A DNA stretch of 64,000 bases, taken from NCBI RefSeq assembly GCF_003688285.1, contig NZ_RCNT01000001.1, positions 496,001 through 560,000 on the forward strand, written 5' to 3'. A model generated the notes under the pieces. It saw only the letters and a program-made list of their open reading frames with translations, had not been told where the DNA came from and did no database searches. This document shows positions 25,367 to 35,685 of this stretch, piece by piece; position 1 is the first letter of the stretch, and each line of letters begins with the position of its first letter. This DNA is from Rhodophyticola porphyridii (GTDB lineage Bacteria > Pseudomonadota > Alphaproteobacteria > Rhodobacterales > Rhodobacteraceae). Made by a program: the position numbers and the translations under genes.

Positions 25367-26446
25367 TCAGTTGGGGATCTCGCCGGTGATGCCTTCGACA
25401 TAGAAATCCATGCCTGCCAGCGTACCGTCATCGGCCACTTCGCTCTCCGCCAGCCAGACGGTGCCGTCCTGCCGGCTGATCGGCCCGGTGAACGGGTGAT
25501 AGCTGCCATCCGCGATGCTGTCGGCCAGTGCCTGCGCCGAGGCGCGGACATCTTCGGGGATCCGCTCGGAGAACTCGCCCAGTTCCACCATGCCCGGTGC
25601 GATCCCGTCCCAGGTGTCGACGCTTTCCCATGTGCCGTCCATCACCGCCTGCGTCCGGGCGATGTAATAGGGCGCCCAGTTATCGATGATCGAGGCGACG
25701 CGCGGGAAGGGCGCGAACTGCTCCATGTCGGAGGCCTGCCCGAAGGCCACCACCTCGGCCTCGGCGGCGACGGTCATCGGCGCGGTGCTGTCGGTATGCT
25801 GCATGATCACGTCGGCGCCCTGATCGATCAGGGCCTGGGCCGCATCGGCCTCCTGCGCGGGGTCGAACCATGTGTAGACCCAGACCACGCGAAACTCGAC
25901 ATCGGGGTTTACCTCGCGCGCGTGGAGATAGGCCGCATTGATGCCGCGGATCACCTCGGGGATCGGGTAGGAGGCGATATAGCCCACGATGTTGCTCTCG
26001 GTCATATGGCCCGCGATATGGCCGATGACCGCGCGGCCTTCATAGAAGCGGGCCGAGTAGGTGGAGACATTGGGGTGGTCGCGGCGGTATCCGGTGGCGT
26101 GTTCGAAATACACATCGGGAAAGCGCGCGGCCACGGCGTTGGTGGCATCCATATAGCCGAACGAGGTGGTGAAGATCAGATCGGCGCCGTTCAGCACCAT
26201 CTGGGTCATCACCCGTTCCGCATCCGCGCCTTCGGGTACGTTCTCCACATAGGTGGTTTCGACCGCGTCGCCGAAATGCTCCTCCACCGCAAGGCGGGAC
26301 TGGTCATGTTCGTAGGTCCAGCCCAGATCGCCGATCGAGCCGACATAGACGAAGCCCACCTGCAGCGGCTCGTCCTGGGCGATAGCCGGCGCGGCCAGCC
26401 CGAGCGCCAGCGCGGCGCCGGCGAGATATTTCAATTTGGGGTTCAT
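25367..26446 (-). CDS. BMP-family (PnrA/Med-like) ABC transporter substrate-binding protein
   Basis: A 359-residue periplasmic binding protein with signal peptide MNPKLKYLAGAALALGLAAPAIAQ. The BMP body is clear: VGFVYVGSIGDLGWTYEHDQ (the ligand-loop DLGW), LNGADLIFTTSFGYMDATNAVAARFPDVYFEHATGY, and the QGADVIMQHTDSTAP block. BMP proteins bind nucleosides or purines. The operon also encodes xanthine dehydrogenase, so a purine such as xanthine, hypoxanthine or a nucleoside is the likely ligand. It is the last gene of the operon and overlaps the channel gene by 4 bases (ATGA). Confidence 0.92.
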   Translation of the reverse strand: MNPKLKYLAGAALALGLAAPAIAQDEPLQVGFVYVGSIGDLGWTYEHDQSRLAVEEHFGDAVETTYVENVPEGADAERVMTQMVLNGADLIFTTSFGYMDATNAVAARFPDVYFEHATGYRRDHPNVSTYSARFYEGRAVIGHIAGHMTESNIVGYIASYPIPEVIRGINAAYLHAREVNPDVEFRVVWVYTWFDPAQEADAAQALIDQGADVIMQHTDSTAPMTVAAEAEVVAFGQASDMEQFAPFPRVASIIDNWAPYYIARTQAVMDGTWESVDTWDGIAPGMVELGEFSERIPEDVRASAQALADSIADGSYHPFTGPISRQDGTVWLAESEVADDGTLAGMDFYVEGITGEIPN

Positions 26447-27204
26447 TCCTTGGTCTCCTTGTTGGACGTGTTTTCCGTTTCGGTTGAGGTGCTCGGCCCC
26501 GCCTCGTATTTATCCGCCTCCAGCAGGGCGGTTGTGATAATGGCCGCCGGGCCCGCGACGATGCCCAGCCCGATGAACAGGACCAGCGTCGTGAACAGCC
26601 GTCCGCCAAGCGTGATCGGCACCAGATCGCCGTAGCCCACCGTGGTCAGCGAGGCGACGGCCCACCAGAGCGACATCGGGATCGAGGTGAAGGCCTCGGG
26701 CTGAGCCGGGTGTTCGAAGACATAGATCCCCACCGCCGAGACATAGAGCATCATCGCGGCCAGTACGCCGAAGACCGTCAACTCGCCCTTGACCGCATGG
26801 AAGGCGCGGGCCATCCGGTCCAGCGCCCGCGAGGTGCGGAAGAGTTTCAGCAGTCGGATCAGGCGCACGAGCCGCAGGATCCGCACCGCGGTCCATTGCG
26901 GTTGCAGGATCGCCAGAAGCGGCAGGATCGCCAGAAGGTCGATGAGGCCCCAGAAGCTGAAGACATATCTCAGCGGCCGGGGGGAACAGATGATGCGGGT
27001 CACATATTCCAGCGCGAAGATGACCAGCACCGCGATCTCGAACCAGCCGAGCAGGCGGGTGACCGGCTGCGGCAGGTCCGGCATCGTTTCCACCGCGATG
27101 GCGATGGCCGACAAGAGGATCAGCGCATTCAGCGCCAGCGCTACCCCGCGCCCGTCGCGCGGGTGCGTTCCATCGAGAAGCTGGATGATCCCGGCGCGTG
27201 TCAT
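26443..27204 (-). CDS. Voltage-gated K+ channel-like ion transporter
   Basis: A 253-residue six-helix channel subunit. The S4 helix carries a positive residue every third position (RILRLVRLIRLLKLFR at about 119-134) and the pore loop holds the selectivity filter TTVGYGD near 203-209, the K+ signature. S1 to S6 are otherwise plain hydrophobic stretches. It is embedded between the second permease (8-base gap) and the BMP gene (ATGA overlap), so it belongs to the purine operon. ATG 27204 gives MTRAGIIQLLDG; upstream sequence is the permease end. Why a channel is co-expressed with purine uptake is not known. Confidence 0.9.
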   Translation of the reverse strand: MTRAGIIQLLDGTHPRDGRGVALALNALILLSAIAIAVETMPDLPQPVTRLLGWFEIAVLVIFALEYVTRIICSPRPLRYVFSFWGLIDLLAILPLLAILQPQWTAVRILRLVRLIRLLKLFRTSRALDRMARAFHAVKGELTVFGVLAAMMLYVSAVGIYVFEHPAQPEAFTSIPMSLWWAVASLTTVGYGDLVPITLGGRLFTTLVLFIGLGIVAGPAAIITTALLEADKYEAGPSTSTETENTSNKETKE

Positions 27205-27212
27205 GGGCCCCC

Positions 27213-28139
27213 TTAACCGCTGGCATGGAACACCTTGCCCAATGCTGCGGGTGCATTCAATGCGGCCCGCCCCCTGTCGGAGGAAATAATGACCAGAACG
27301 ATGATCGTCACGAGATAGGGCGACATGTCGAGAAACATGACCGGAATGTTGATTTCGGCGGCCTGCAACCGCAGTTGCAGCGCCGCGATGCCGCCGAAAA
27401 GATAGGCCCCGATCAGCGCACGCCACGGCTTCCAGCTGGCGAAGACCACGATGGCCAGCGCGATCCAGCCTGCGCCCGCGGTCATCCCCTCGGTCCAGGA
27501 GGGGACGCGGACAAGGCTCAGATAGGCCCCGCCCAACCCGGCGCAGGCCCCGCCGAACAGGATCGCGCAGATGCGGATGCGGATCACCTTGTAGCCCAGC
27601 GCGTGGGCCGCGTCGTGGCTTTCGCCCACCGCGCGCAGGATCAGGCCCATGCGGGTGTGGTGCAGGGCGTACCAGACCCCCGCCACCAGCAGAATGGAGA
27701 GATAGATGACGAGGTCATGGCCGAAGAGGATTGGCCCGGCGACGGGGATATCGCGCAGCGCCTGCGGGAACAGATCGGGGGTGAGCGGCGGGTTGATGCC
27801 GGTATAGGCCTCACCCATCAACGAGGACAGACCGAGGCCGAAGAGCGTGAGCGCCAGCCCGGTGGCGACCTGATTGGACAGAAGATACTGGGTCAGAAGC
27901 GCGAAGATCAGCGACAGGCCCGCGCCCCCCACCGCGCCCGCGGCGAAGCCGAGCCAGGGCGAGCCGGTGTTGATGGCGATGATGAAGCCCGAGACCGCGC
28001 CGACGATCATCATCCCCTCGACGCCGAGGTTCAGCACACCGGATTTCTCCACCACCAGTTCGCCGATGGCGGCCAGAAGGATAGGGGTGGAGGCGCCGAT
28101 CAGCGCAACGATCAGGGTGACCGGGTCGATGCCCATCAT
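27213..28139 (-). CDS. BMP-type nucleoside/purine ABC transporter permease, second subunit
   Basis: A 308-residue inner-membrane permease (BPD_transp_2 type) with about eight to nine hydrophobic segments. ASTPILLAAIGELVVEKSGVLNLGVEGMM is the family N-terminus, and GESHDAAHALGYKVIRIRICAILFGGA near 190-216 is the coupling loop to the ATPase. The start codon overlaps the stop of the first permease (ATGA at 28139-28136). Two unlike permeases plus one double ATPase is the BMP-transporter layout. Confidence 0.92.
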   Translation of the reverse strand: MMGIDPVTLIVALIGASTPILLAAIGELVVEKSGVLNLGVEGMMIVGAVSGFIIAINTGSPWLGFAAGAVGGAGLSLIFALLTQYLLSNQVATGLALTLFGLGLSSLMGEAYTGINPPLTPDLFPQALRDIPVAGPILFGHDLVIYLSILLVAGVWYALHHTRMGLILRAVGESHDAAHALGYKVIRIRICAILFGGACAGLGGAYLSLVRVPSWTEGMTAGAGWIALAIVVFASWKPWRALIGAYLFGGIAALQLRLQAAEINIPVMFLDMSPYLVTIIVLVIISSDRGRAALNAPAALGKVFHASG

Positions 28140-29221
28140 GCCGCGACCTCCCGGCCGATCCTGACCCGATAATTCGAGAGCACATCCAGCGCGAGCAGGA
28201 AGAACAGGAGCATCCCCTGAAACGCCTGGATTGCGGAGGCCGGGATGCCCAGCATCAGCTGCGCCAGTTCGCCCCCGATATAGGTCAGCGCCATCAGGAG
28301 ACCCGCCAGCAGGATCCCCACCGGGTGGAGGCGTCCCAGAAACGCCACGATTATTGCGGTGAAGCCGTAGCCGACGTTGAAATCGATGCTGATCTGGCCC
28401 GCGGGGCCCGCCACCTCGAACAGCCCCGCCATCCCCGCCAGTGCGCCGGACACGCCAAGGCACAGAACGATCAGCCGGGTCGGGTTCACGCCCGCGAATT
28501 TCGCCGCGCGCGGGGCCTGACCCGCCAGTTTGATCTGATAGCCCATCAGGTGCCGGTTCAGCAGCACATAGCTGAAGATCACCGCGATGAAGGCCGCGAC
28601 CACGCCCCAATGCATACCCGTGCCCGCGACCAGTTCCAGATTGTCGGTGCCCGGATGCTGGCTCAGGTTGCGGCTGCCGGGGAAGCCGCGCCCGTCGGGA
28701 TTGCGCAGAAAGCCCGTGGCCGCGGAGGCGAGGATCGCCTCGGCCACATAGACCAGCAGCAGCGACACGAGGATCTCATTGGTCCGGAACCGGGTGCGCA
28801 GCACCGCCGGGATCATGGCCCAGGCCCATCCGCCGAACAGGCCGGCCAGCACCATGCCGGGGAAGATCAGCGGGTTTTCGGACGGGTAGAAGGCCAGCCC
28901 GAATGCGGCGCCGCAGATCGCACCGATGATGTACTGCCCCTCCGCGCCGATATTCCAGATGCCGGCCCGGAATCCCAGCGCAAGCCCGATCGCGATCAGG
29001 ATCAGCGGCCCGGCCTTGACCAGCAGTTGCGGGCGGGAAAAGCTCGCGAAGCGCTCGTCGAACAGCGGGTCGAGGAAGATGATCCGGATCGCCTCCACCG
29101 GGTCCTGACCCAGTATCGCGAACATGATCCCGCCTGCGATCATCGTGAGGATCACCGCGATGACCGGGGTCGCCACGATCCACACCCGTGACGGCATGGG
29201 CCGTTTTTCAAGCCGGAACAT
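28136..29221 (-). CDS. BMP-type nucleoside/purine ABC transporter permease, first subunit
   Basis: A 361-residue inner-membrane permease. After a basic start (MFRLEKRPMPSRVW) there is a long first helix, then GLALGFRAGIWNIGAEGQYIIGAI (about 80-105), the NIGAEGQ motif shared by this permease family, and the coupling region HLMGYQIKLAGQAPRAAKFAGVNPTRLIVL near 250-280. ATG 29221 is taken because the ATPase stop overlaps it by about 14 bases, as with the other gene pairs in the operon. Confidence 0.9.
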   Translation of the reverse strand: MFRLEKRPMPSRVWIVATPVIAVILTMIAGGIMFAILGQDPVEAIRIIFLDPLFDERFASFSRPQLLVKAGPLILIAIGLALGFRAGIWNIGAEGQYIIGAICGAAFGLAFYPSENPLIFPGMVLAGLFGGWAWAMIPAVLRTRFRTNEILVSLLLVYVAEAILASAATGFLRNPDGRGFPGSRNLSQHPGTDNLELVAGTGMHWGVVAAFIAVIFSYVLLNRHLMGYQIKLAGQAPRAAKFAGVNPTRLIVLCLGVSGALAGMAGLFEVAGPAGQISIDFNVGYGFTAIIVAFLGRLHPVGILLAGLLMALTYIGGELAQLMLGIPASAIQAFQGMLLFFLLALDVLSNYRVRIGREVAA

Positions 29222-30746
29222 GGGGCACCTCGCCATCGGCCTCATGCATGTCATGGGCACCGCCCAGCATCAGGCCGATCTCTTCCATGCTCAGCCCGCG
29301 GGCCGGACGCGGGGCGCTCAGCCGCCCTTCGTTCAGGGCGCAGAACCGGTCGGAAATCTCCAGCAACTCGTCCAGATCCTGCGAGATACAGATCACCGCC
29401 GCGCCGTTCTGCGCCAGATCGAGAAGCGCCTGACGGATATCGGCGGCGGCGCTGGCATCCACGCCCCAAGTCGGCTGGTTGACCACCAGAACGCGGGGGG
29501 CCTGCATGATCTCCCGCCCGATCACGAACTTCTGCAGATTTCCGCCCGAGAGCGCCCGGGCCGCCACATGGGCCCCCGGCGTACGCACGTCGAATTTCGC
29601 GATCACCTGCTCGGCATAGGCCTGCGCCCCGTTCCAGTTCAGAAACCCGTGGCGGTCGAGCCCCTGTCTCAGCCGCGCGGTCAGAAGCGCGTTTTCCGTC
29701 AGGCTCATATCCGGGGCTGCCGCATGTCCCAGCCGTTCTTCCGGCGCGCAGAGCAGCCCCAGCCTGCGCCGCTCGTTCGGGCCAAGCGCACCGATCTGCG
29801 CCCCCTCCAGCGCGATCGTGCCCGGCGTCGTGCGCGCCTCGCCCGAGAGCGCCGCCAAAAGCTCGTCCTGCCCGTTGCCCGCAACCCCGCCGATGCCGAG
29901 GATCTCGCCCGCCCGCAGCTCCATCCCGATATGGCGAAGCGGGGTGCCGAAGGGCGTGGCGGGCTCCAGCGAGAGGCCCGTCACCTTCAGCAGTACCGCG
30001 CCGGGCGGGGTGGCGGCGCGCGCCGGCGCGGCCAGCGATTTGCCCACCATCAATTCGGCCATATGCGCCGCCGAGACCTCGCGCGGGGTGCATTCGGCGA
30101 CCACCTTGCCCAGCCGCAGGATCGTGGCCGCGTCGCACAGCGCGCGGATCTCCTCAAGCTTGTGGGAGATATAGAGAATGGCCGTGCCCTCCGCGCTCAG
30201 TTTCCGCAAGGTGTGGAACAGGATCTCCACCTCCTGCGGGGTCAGGACGCTGGTCGGTTCGTCCATGATCAGCAGTTTGGGGTCCTGCAGCAGGCAGCGG
30301 ATGATCTCCACCCTCTGACGCTCTCCCGCACTCAGATCCCCCACCAGACGGTCCGGGTCGAGCGGCAGGCCATAGGTTTCGGACACCTCCCGGATCTGTT
30401 GCGCCAGATCGCGCGGTCGGGGCGGGTCCTCCATTCCCAGGGCCACGTTTTCGGCCACGTTCAGCGCCTCGAACAGGCTGAAATGCTGAAACACCATCGC
30501 CACGCCTGCCGCGCGTGCGGCGCGCGGTTCCGCGGGCGTGAAGGGCGCCCCTTCCAGCGTCATGCTGCCCGCGTCGGGCCGGACCAGCCCGTAGATCATC
30601 TTGACCAATGTGGATTTGCCCGCGCCGTTCTCGCCCAGAAGCGCATGCACCTCGCCCGGGCGGATGGCGAAGGACACCGTGTCATTCGCGACGACCCCGG
30701 GATAGGCCTTGGTCAGGCCCGCAATCTCCAGAAGCGGGGCCGTCAC
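29208..30746 (-). CDS. BMP-type ABC transporter ATP-binding protein (two nucleotide-binding domains)
   Basis: A 512-residue cytosolic ATPase with two fused ABC domains. First domain: Walker A GENGAGKS at 38-45, signature LSAGERQRVEI near 142-152, Walker B LLIMDEPTSVL. Second domain: degenerate Walker A GVAGNGQDELL near 283-293 and signature LSGGNLQKFVIG near 400. This double form is typical of nucleoside and sugar transporters. The GTG at 30746 is taken as start because it overlaps the xdhC stop (GTGA) and begins right before the first domain. It powers the two permeases downstream. Confidence 0.9.
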   Translation of the reverse strand: MTAPLLEIAGLTKAYPGVVANDTVSFAIRPGEVHALLGENGAGKSTLVKMIYGLVRPDAGSMTLEGAPFTPAEPRAARAAGVAMVFQHFSLFEALNVAENVALGMEDPPRPRDLAQQIREVSETYGLPLDPDRLVGDLSAGERQRVEIIRCLLQDPKLLIMDEPTSVLTPQEVEILFHTLRKLSAEGTAILYISHKLEEIRALCDAATILRLGKVVAECTPREVSAAHMAELMVGKSLAAPARAATPPGAVLLKVTGLSLEPATPFGTPLRHIGMELRAGEILGIGGVAGNGQDELLAALSGEARTTPGTIALEGAQIGALGPNERRRLGLLCAPEERLGHAAAPDMSLTENALLTARLRQGLDRHGFLNWNGAQAYAEQVIAKFDVRTPGAHVAARALSGGNLQKFVIGREIMQAPRVLVVNQPTWGVDASAAADIRQALLDLAQNGAAVICISQDLDELLEISDRFCALNEGRLSAPRPARGLSMEEIGLMLGGAHDMHEADGEVPHVPA

Positions 30747-31678
30747 CGAAACGTCTTTCGGAGGGAATATGCCGGTTTTTCGTGCATCTGCCCGCCAAGT
30801 AACCGCGTGGCGACGCCCACTGCAATGGCTTGCGGGTGCTTGCCCAGCTCCGGGTCGCCAATCGGGCAGGTGATGCCCGAAATTTGTGCAGCGCTGTGGC
30901 CCAGATCCGCCAGGCGTTTCTGGAAGCGTGCCCATTTCGTGGCGCTGCCGATCAGCCCGCAGCTTTGAAACGGCTGGCAGAGCGCCCCGTGGCAGAGCGC
31001 GAAATCCATCTCATGGGAGTAGGTCATGATCAGATGATGCGCATCCGCCGCCGCGTGGCGCATCGCCAGTTGGGGCCGCGCGGCGGGCAGAACGGTGACG
31101 CCATCGGCCACGGGATCGGGAAACCGCTCCGGCCCGGTATCGACCCAGGTGATCGCGAAATCGGGCAGCGGCGCCAGCACATCGACCAGCGCCCGCCCCA
31201 CATGGCCTGCCCCGTAGATCCAGACCGGCTGGCGGCGCGCGGCAAGGGGTTCGATGAACCAGTCCGACACATGAAGCGGGCGATCGACACCGCGCGCGAT
31301 GGCGCGGTCCACCGCCTCGGGCCGGGAGCCGGGCGCCATCACCGGATGGGCATGGGGGAAGCTCCCGGGCAGCCTGTCGCGGGAGAAGATCTCGAAGGAG
31401 AGCACCACCGCCCCGCCGCAGCATTGCCCGAGCGCGGGGCCAAGGGCGAAGGCCTTGCCCGAATGTAGGATCTGCCGGTCGAGGTTGCTGCGCGCCATCG
31501 CGGCCGCGTCATATTCCAGCCGCCCGCCGCCGATGGTGCCCGACTGGCCGCCGCGCCAGACCAGCATCGCCGCGCCCATCTCGCGCGGGGCGGAGCCCCG
31601 GGTTTCCACCACCACGACCCGGCAAACCTCGCCATGGGCCTCCACCGCCCGCTGCAGCCCTGGCAGATCGAAGCTCAC
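30743..31678 (-). CDS. xdhC: Xanthine dehydrogenase accessory protein XdhC
   Basis: XdhC binds molybdenum cofactor, aids its terminal sulfuration and hands it to XdhB. The 311-residue protein has the CoxI-like N-terminal domain (VVVVETRGSAPREMGAAM, SGTIGGGRLE, CCGG) and a C-terminal Rossmann part (WIYGAGHVGRALVDVLA, then DTGPERFPDP). The GTG at 31678 is chosen because it overlaps the xdhB stop (GTGA) and gives the family N-terminus. It overlaps the ATPase start in the same way, which welds the xdh genes to the transporter genes. Confidence 0.93.
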   Translation of the reverse strand: MSFDLPGLQRAVEAHGEVCRVVVVETRGSAPREMGAAMLVWRGGQSGTIGGGRLEYDAAAMARSNLDRQILHSGKAFALGPALGQCCGGAVVLSFEIFSRDRLPGSFPHAHPVMAPGSRPEAVDRAIARGVDRPLHVSDWFIEPLAARRQPVWIYGAGHVGRALVDVLAPLPDFAITWVDTGPERFPDPVADGVTVLPAARPQLAMRHAAADAHHLIMTYSHEMDFALCHGALCQPFQSCGLIGSATKWARFQKRLADLGHSAAQISGITCPIGDPELGKHPQAIAVGVATRLLGGQMHEKPAYSLRKTFR

Positions 31679-34113
31679 GCGCGCGCCCTTCCGACCGCGC
31701 GCAACACCTCTTCGGCGGTCGCGGGGGCGTGCAGATCGGGATAGGCGGGCCCGGAGGCCGCACAGGCGTCGCTCAGCGCCATCAGCACCGAAATGCCCAG
31801 CATCAGGGGCGGCTCCCCCACTGCCTTGGAGCGATAGATCGTCTCCTCCCAGTTCGGCCGGTCCCAAAGCGCGACATTGAAGATGTCGGGCTGGTCCGAA
31901 CAGGCCGGGATCTTGTAGGTGGAGGGCGCATGGGTCCGGAGCGCGCCCCTGGCATCCCAGACAAGCTCCTCCGTCGTCAGCCAGCCCGCGCCCTGCACGA
32001 ACCCGCCCTCGATCTGGCCGATATCGAGCGCCGGGTTCAGCGAGGCGCCGCAATCATGCAGGATATCGGTGCGCAGGATCCGGTTCTCGCCGGTCAGCGT
32101 GTCGATCACCACCTCGGTGCAGGCCGCGCCATAGGCGAAATAGAAGAACGGCCGCCCCTGGCCCGCGATCCTGTCCCAGTCGAGCCTGGGGGTGCTGTAG
32201 AACCCTGTGGCGCTGAGCGAGACGCGCGCCATATAGGTCATGCTCACCGCCTCCTCGAAGGTCATCTCCGCGCCGCCCGCGCGCAGCATGCCCGCCTCGA
32301 AGATCACTGCCTCGGGCTCGGCCTGCAGATGCGGGGCCGCGATCCGGGCGATCCGGGCCCGGATCTCGTCACAGGCGGCTTTCACCGCCATCCCGTTCAG
32401 ATCGGTGCCGGAAGAGGCCGCCGTGGCCGAGGTGTTTGGCACCTTGCCCGTATCGGTCGCCGTGATCTTCACCCGCTCCAGCCCCACGCCGAACCGGCTT
32501 GCGGCCACCTGCGCCACCTTCTGGAACAGGCCCTGACCCATCTCGGTCCCGCCATGGTTCATGTGGATGGAGCCATCCTGATACACATGGACCAGGGCAC
32601 CCGCCTGGTTCAGATGGGTCAGTGTGAAGGAGATGCCGAATTTCACCGGCGTCAGCGCGATCCCCTTCTTCAGCACCGGCTGGGTCGCGTTCCACGCCGC
32701 GACCGCCGCGCGCCGGCCCGCGTAGTCGCAGCTTTCCGACAGGGCCTCCGTCATCTCGTGCAGGATGAAATCCTCCACCTTCATCCCGTAGGGCGTGGTG
32801 TTTCCGGTGACCGCGGGCGCCGGCGAATAGGCCGCGCCGAACCGCCGCGCGCCGCCGGAGCCGCCCTCCACCCTGACCGACCCGCGCCCGGCAAGATCGG
32901 CGGTGTCGAGCGGTGCGCCGGTCTTTGCCCCGGGTATGTCGCCGGTGCCGGCGTCCGAGGAGGCGGCCTGCGCGGCGGGGTAGTAATTCACCCGCCGCAC
33001 CTCCAGCGGGTCGCGCCCCAGGATATGGGCCACATGGTCCATCACGCGTTCGATGCCCACCATGCCCTGCGGCCCGCCGAACCCGCGAAAGGCGGTGGCA
33101 CTCTGGGTGTTGGTCCTGAGCCGGTGGGAGGTGATCCGGGCGGCCGGCAGAAGATAGGCGTTATCCGCATGCAGCATCGCGCGATCCGCGACCGGCAGGC
33201 TCAGATCCATAGACCAGCCGCAGCGCACATATTGGGTGAAATCCACACCCGCGATCCGGCCGTCCTTTCCAAAACCGACCCGATAATCGATCCGGAAATC
33301 GTGCCGCTTGCCGGTGATCAGGAAATCGTCGTCCCGATCGTAGCGCATCTTGCAGGGCCGCCCGGTGGCACGTGCCGCCACGGCGCAGGCAATCGCGAGG
33401 TGGTTGCCCTGGCTCTCCTTCCCGCCGAAGCCGCCGCCCATGCGCCGCACCTCCACCCTGACGCCATGCATCGGCAGGCCAAGCGCATCGGCCACCTTGT
33501 GCTGGATCTCGGTCGGGTGCTGCGACGATGACTGCACGATCATGTCGCCGTCTTCCTGCGGCAGGGCCAAGGCCGCCTGTCCCTCCAGATAGAAATGCTC
33601 CTGACCGCCGATCTCGATCCTGCCATCGGCCACATGATCCGCACCCGCCAGCGCCGCCGTCACATCGCCCTTGGTGTAAACCCTTGGCCCATCTTCGAAA
33701 ATCGAGCCCGCGGCCAGCGCATCCTCGATCGTCAGGATGGCCCCCGTCTCCGTGTAGGAGACCTCCGCCGCCCGGGCCGCCTTGCGCGCCGCAAGATGGC
33801 TTTCCGCCACCACCAGAAACAGGGGCTGGCCCAGATAATGCACCGCTCCGTCGCTCACCAGCGGCTCGTCGTGGTTGGAGGGGGAGCAATCCGGGATCAC
33901 GTCGAAATCCGCCGCCGCCATCACCGCGACGACCCCGGGCGCGGACCTGACCGCATCCAGATCCATGGCCGTGACCGTGCCCGCCGCGACGGAGCTGATC
34001 CCGAAGGCCAGATGGAGGCAATCTGCGGGCGTCGGGATGTCGTCTACATAGCGCGCGGCGCCCGTCACATGAAGCTGCGCCGCATCGTGGGGCAGGGGTT
34101 TGTGCGCGCTCAT
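31675..34113 (-). CDS. xdhB: Xanthine dehydrogenase molybdopterin-binding subunit
   Basis: XdhB oxidises hypoxanthine and xanthine to uric acid at a molybdenum centre. The 812-residue length is near the Rhodobacter capsulatus subunit. Landmarks are [11 protein letters not shown] at the start, [15 protein letters not shown] near 180, [12 protein letters not shown] near 228-239, [12 protein letters not shown] near 340-351 (active-site Arg), and the C-terminal block with [15 protein letters not shown] and VGEPPLMLG. The catalytic glutamate lies in the VGEPPLMLG segment near 764. ATGA overlap with xdhA upstream and GTGA with xdhC downstream. Confidence 0.95.
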   Translation of the reverse strand: MSAHKPLPHDAAQLHVTGAARYVDDIPTPADCLHLAFGISSVAAGTVTAMDLDAVRSAPGVVAVMAAADFDVIPDCSPSNHDEPLVSDGAVHYLGQPLFLVVAESHLAARKAARAAEVSYTETGAILTIEDALAAGSIFEDGPRVYTKGDVTAALAGADHVADGRIEIGGQEHFYLEGQAALALPQEDGDMIVQSSSQHPTEIQHKVADALGLPMHGVRVEVRRMGGGFGGKESQGNHLAIACAVAARATGRPCKMRYDRDDDFLITGKRHDFRIDYRVGFGKDGRIAGVDFTQYVRCGWSMDLSLPVADRAMLHADNAYLLPAARITSHRLRTNTQSATAFRGFGGPQGMVGIERVMDHVAHILGRDPLEVRRVNYYPAAQAASSDAGTGDIPGAKTGAPLDTADLAGRGSVRVEGGSGGARRFGAAYSPAPAVTGNTTPYGMKVEDFILHEMTEALSESCDYAGRRAAVAAWNATQPVLKKGIALTPVKFGISFTLTHLNQAGALVHVYQDGSIHMNHGGTEMGQGLFQKVAQVAASRFGVGLERVKITATDTGKVPNTSATAASSGTDLNGMAVKAACDEIRARIARIAAPHLQAEPEAVIFEAGMLRAGGAEMTFEEAVSMTYMARVSLSATGFYSTPRLDWDRIAGQGRPFFYFAYGAACTEVVIDTLTGENRILRTDILHDCGASLNPALDIGQIEGGFVQGAGWLTTEELVWDARGALRTHAPSTYKIPACSDQPDIFNVALWDRPNWEETIYRSKAVGEPPLMLGISVLMALSDACAASGPAYPDLHAPATAEEVLRAVGRARA

Positions 34114-35507
34114 GCCGTCACCGCCAGCACATCGGTCGCCACGCCCCGGTCCTCATGAAAGGCTCGCAGAAGCATGTTTCGCGCCGCCTGCATCCGGTAG
34201 TCGGCGGAGGCGCGCATGTCGCTCATCGGGGCGTAATCGCGCGCGAACGCCGCCATTGCCGCCCGCACCGTCTCCTCGGTCCAGGGCCTGCCGGTCAGGG
34301 CGGCCTCGACCGCGCCGGCCCGTTTCGGGGTGCCCGCCATGCCGCCAAAGGCAATCCGCGCCGAGGTCACTGTATCATCTTCTACAAGAATATTGAAGCA
34401 TCCGCAGACGGCCGAGATATCCTGATCGAAGCGTTTGCTGAGCTTGTAGCATCGAAGCCGGTCGGCCTGCACGGGCAGGGAAATCGCCTCGACGAACTCC
34501 CCGGGTTGCCTGTCCTGCCTGCCATATTCGATGAAAAACGCCTCCAGCGGCATCTCGCGCCGCGCATCTCCCTTGCGCAGATGCAGCCGCGCGCCCAGCG
34601 CGATCAGCGCGGGGGGGCTGTCCCCGATGGGCGAGCCGTTGGCGATGTTGCCGCCCAGCGTGGCGGCGTTGCGTACCTGAACCGAGCCGTAGCGCCGGAT
34701 CATCTCCGCAAGGCCTGGGTGCCGGTCGGCGAAGAACGCGCCAAGCTCGGTCAGGCTGGTCATCGCGCCGATGCGGATCACGAGGTCGTCCGTCGTGATG
34801 CCGCGCAGGTCGTCACACCGGTTCAGGAACGCCACCGGGGCCAGATCGCGCAACTGCTTGGTGACCCATAGCCCCACATCCGTGGCGCCCGCGATCAGCG
34901 TTGCGTCGGGATGGTCCTCATACCATTCGGCAAGTGCGTCGGCGGAACCCGGGGTGAAGGCCGCCGGTCCGTGCCCGTCGCCCGGGGCGACGTCAGATGC
35001 GGCCACGGTGTCCAGCGCCGCCGCATCGGCGCGCATCCAGTCGGGCACCGGCTCGGGCGCGGCCGCCTCGGCGGCGCGCAGGATCGGCGCATACCCCGTG
35101 CAACGGCAGAGATTGCCCGCAAGCTGATCGTCGAAATCCCTGCGCCCGTTCAGATGCGCCACGGCCATGGAGACGACGAAGCCCGGCGTGCAGAATCCGC
35201 ACTGGCTGCCATGATGGTCGATCATCGCGCGCTGAACCGGGTGCAACTGCCCCTCCGGCCCGGCGAGCCCTTCGACCGTGCGCACCGCGCGGCCCTGCAC
35301 CTGCGGCAGGAACAGAATGCAGGCGTTCAGCGTCCGCACCCCGTCCGCATCGGTCACCATCACGGTGCAGGCGCCGCAATCGCCTTCGTTGCAGCCTTCT
35401 TTCGTGCCGGTCAGCCCGCGCTCCTCGCGCAGCCAATCCAGCAGCGTAGTCGTCGGAGATGCCTCGACCTCCACAGGTTCCCCATTCAGAAGAAACCGGA
35501 TGTTCAT
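34110..35507 (-). CDS. xdhA: Xanthine dehydrogenase small subunit (2Fe-2S and FAD)
   Basis: XdhA carries electrons from XdhB to NAD+. The 465-residue protein has an N-terminal plant-type ferredoxin domain ([11 protein letters not shown] near 38-48), the helical second 2Fe-2S domain ([10 protein letters not shown] near 101 and CRCTGYAPI near 135), and from about 185 an FAD domain ([38 protein letters not shown] near 286-309). First gene of the operon. The ATG at 35507 is preceded by a 178-base leader with inverted repeats. The 4-base overlap with xdhB couples them. Confidence 0.95.
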   Translation of the reverse strand: MNIRFLLNGEPVEVEASPTTTLLDWLREERGLTGTKEGCNEGDCGACTVMVTDADGVRTLNACILFLPQVQGRAVRTVEGLAGPEGQLHPVQRAMIDHHGSQCGFCTPGFVVSMAVAHLNGRRDFDDQLAGNLCRCTGYAPILRAAEAAAPEPVPDWMRADAAALDTVAASDVAPGDGHGPAAFTPGSADALAEWYEDHPDATLIAGATDVGLWVTKQLRDLAPVAFLNRCDDLRGITTDDLVIRIGAMTSLTELGAFFADRHPGLAEMIRRYGSVQVRNAATLGGNIANGSPIGDSPPALIALGARLHLRKGDARREMPLEAFFIEYGRQDRQPGEFVEAISLPVQADRLRCYKLSKRFDQDISAVCGCFNILVEDDTVTSARIAFGGMAGTPKRAGAVEAALTGRPWTEETVRAAMAAFARDYAPMSDMRASADYRMQAARNMLLRAFHEDRGVATDVLAVTA

Positions 35508-35685
35508 GAGATTTGCCCGCCGCGTTACCGTACCTACGGGTGGTCTCCGGCCTTCGATGCGGCGTAGAAGGCGGCCCGTTTCCCTGTTCGACCGTCAGCC
35601 AGCAAAGCGGGGAACGCGGCATATTGCAAGCGTTCCCTGCCTCGGGCCTGCTCGCCATTGCGGCAGTTGCCCGTTTTTCGGGCGG
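35508..35685 (-). promoter_or_regulatory. xdhA leader and promoter region with inverted repeats
   Basis: The 178 bases hold two symmetric elements. GGGAACGC (35610-35617) and GCGTTCCC (35630-35637) are perfect arms 12 bases apart; they also make a GGAAC-N15-CGTT pattern, one base short of the ECF spacing. Nearer the gene, CCGTA-CC-TACGG (plus strand) lies just upstream of the start, next to a hairpin of GCCTTC/GAAGGC. The layout could be a regulator operator or a structured RNA leader. No purine regulator gene is adjacent. Confidence 0.4.
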
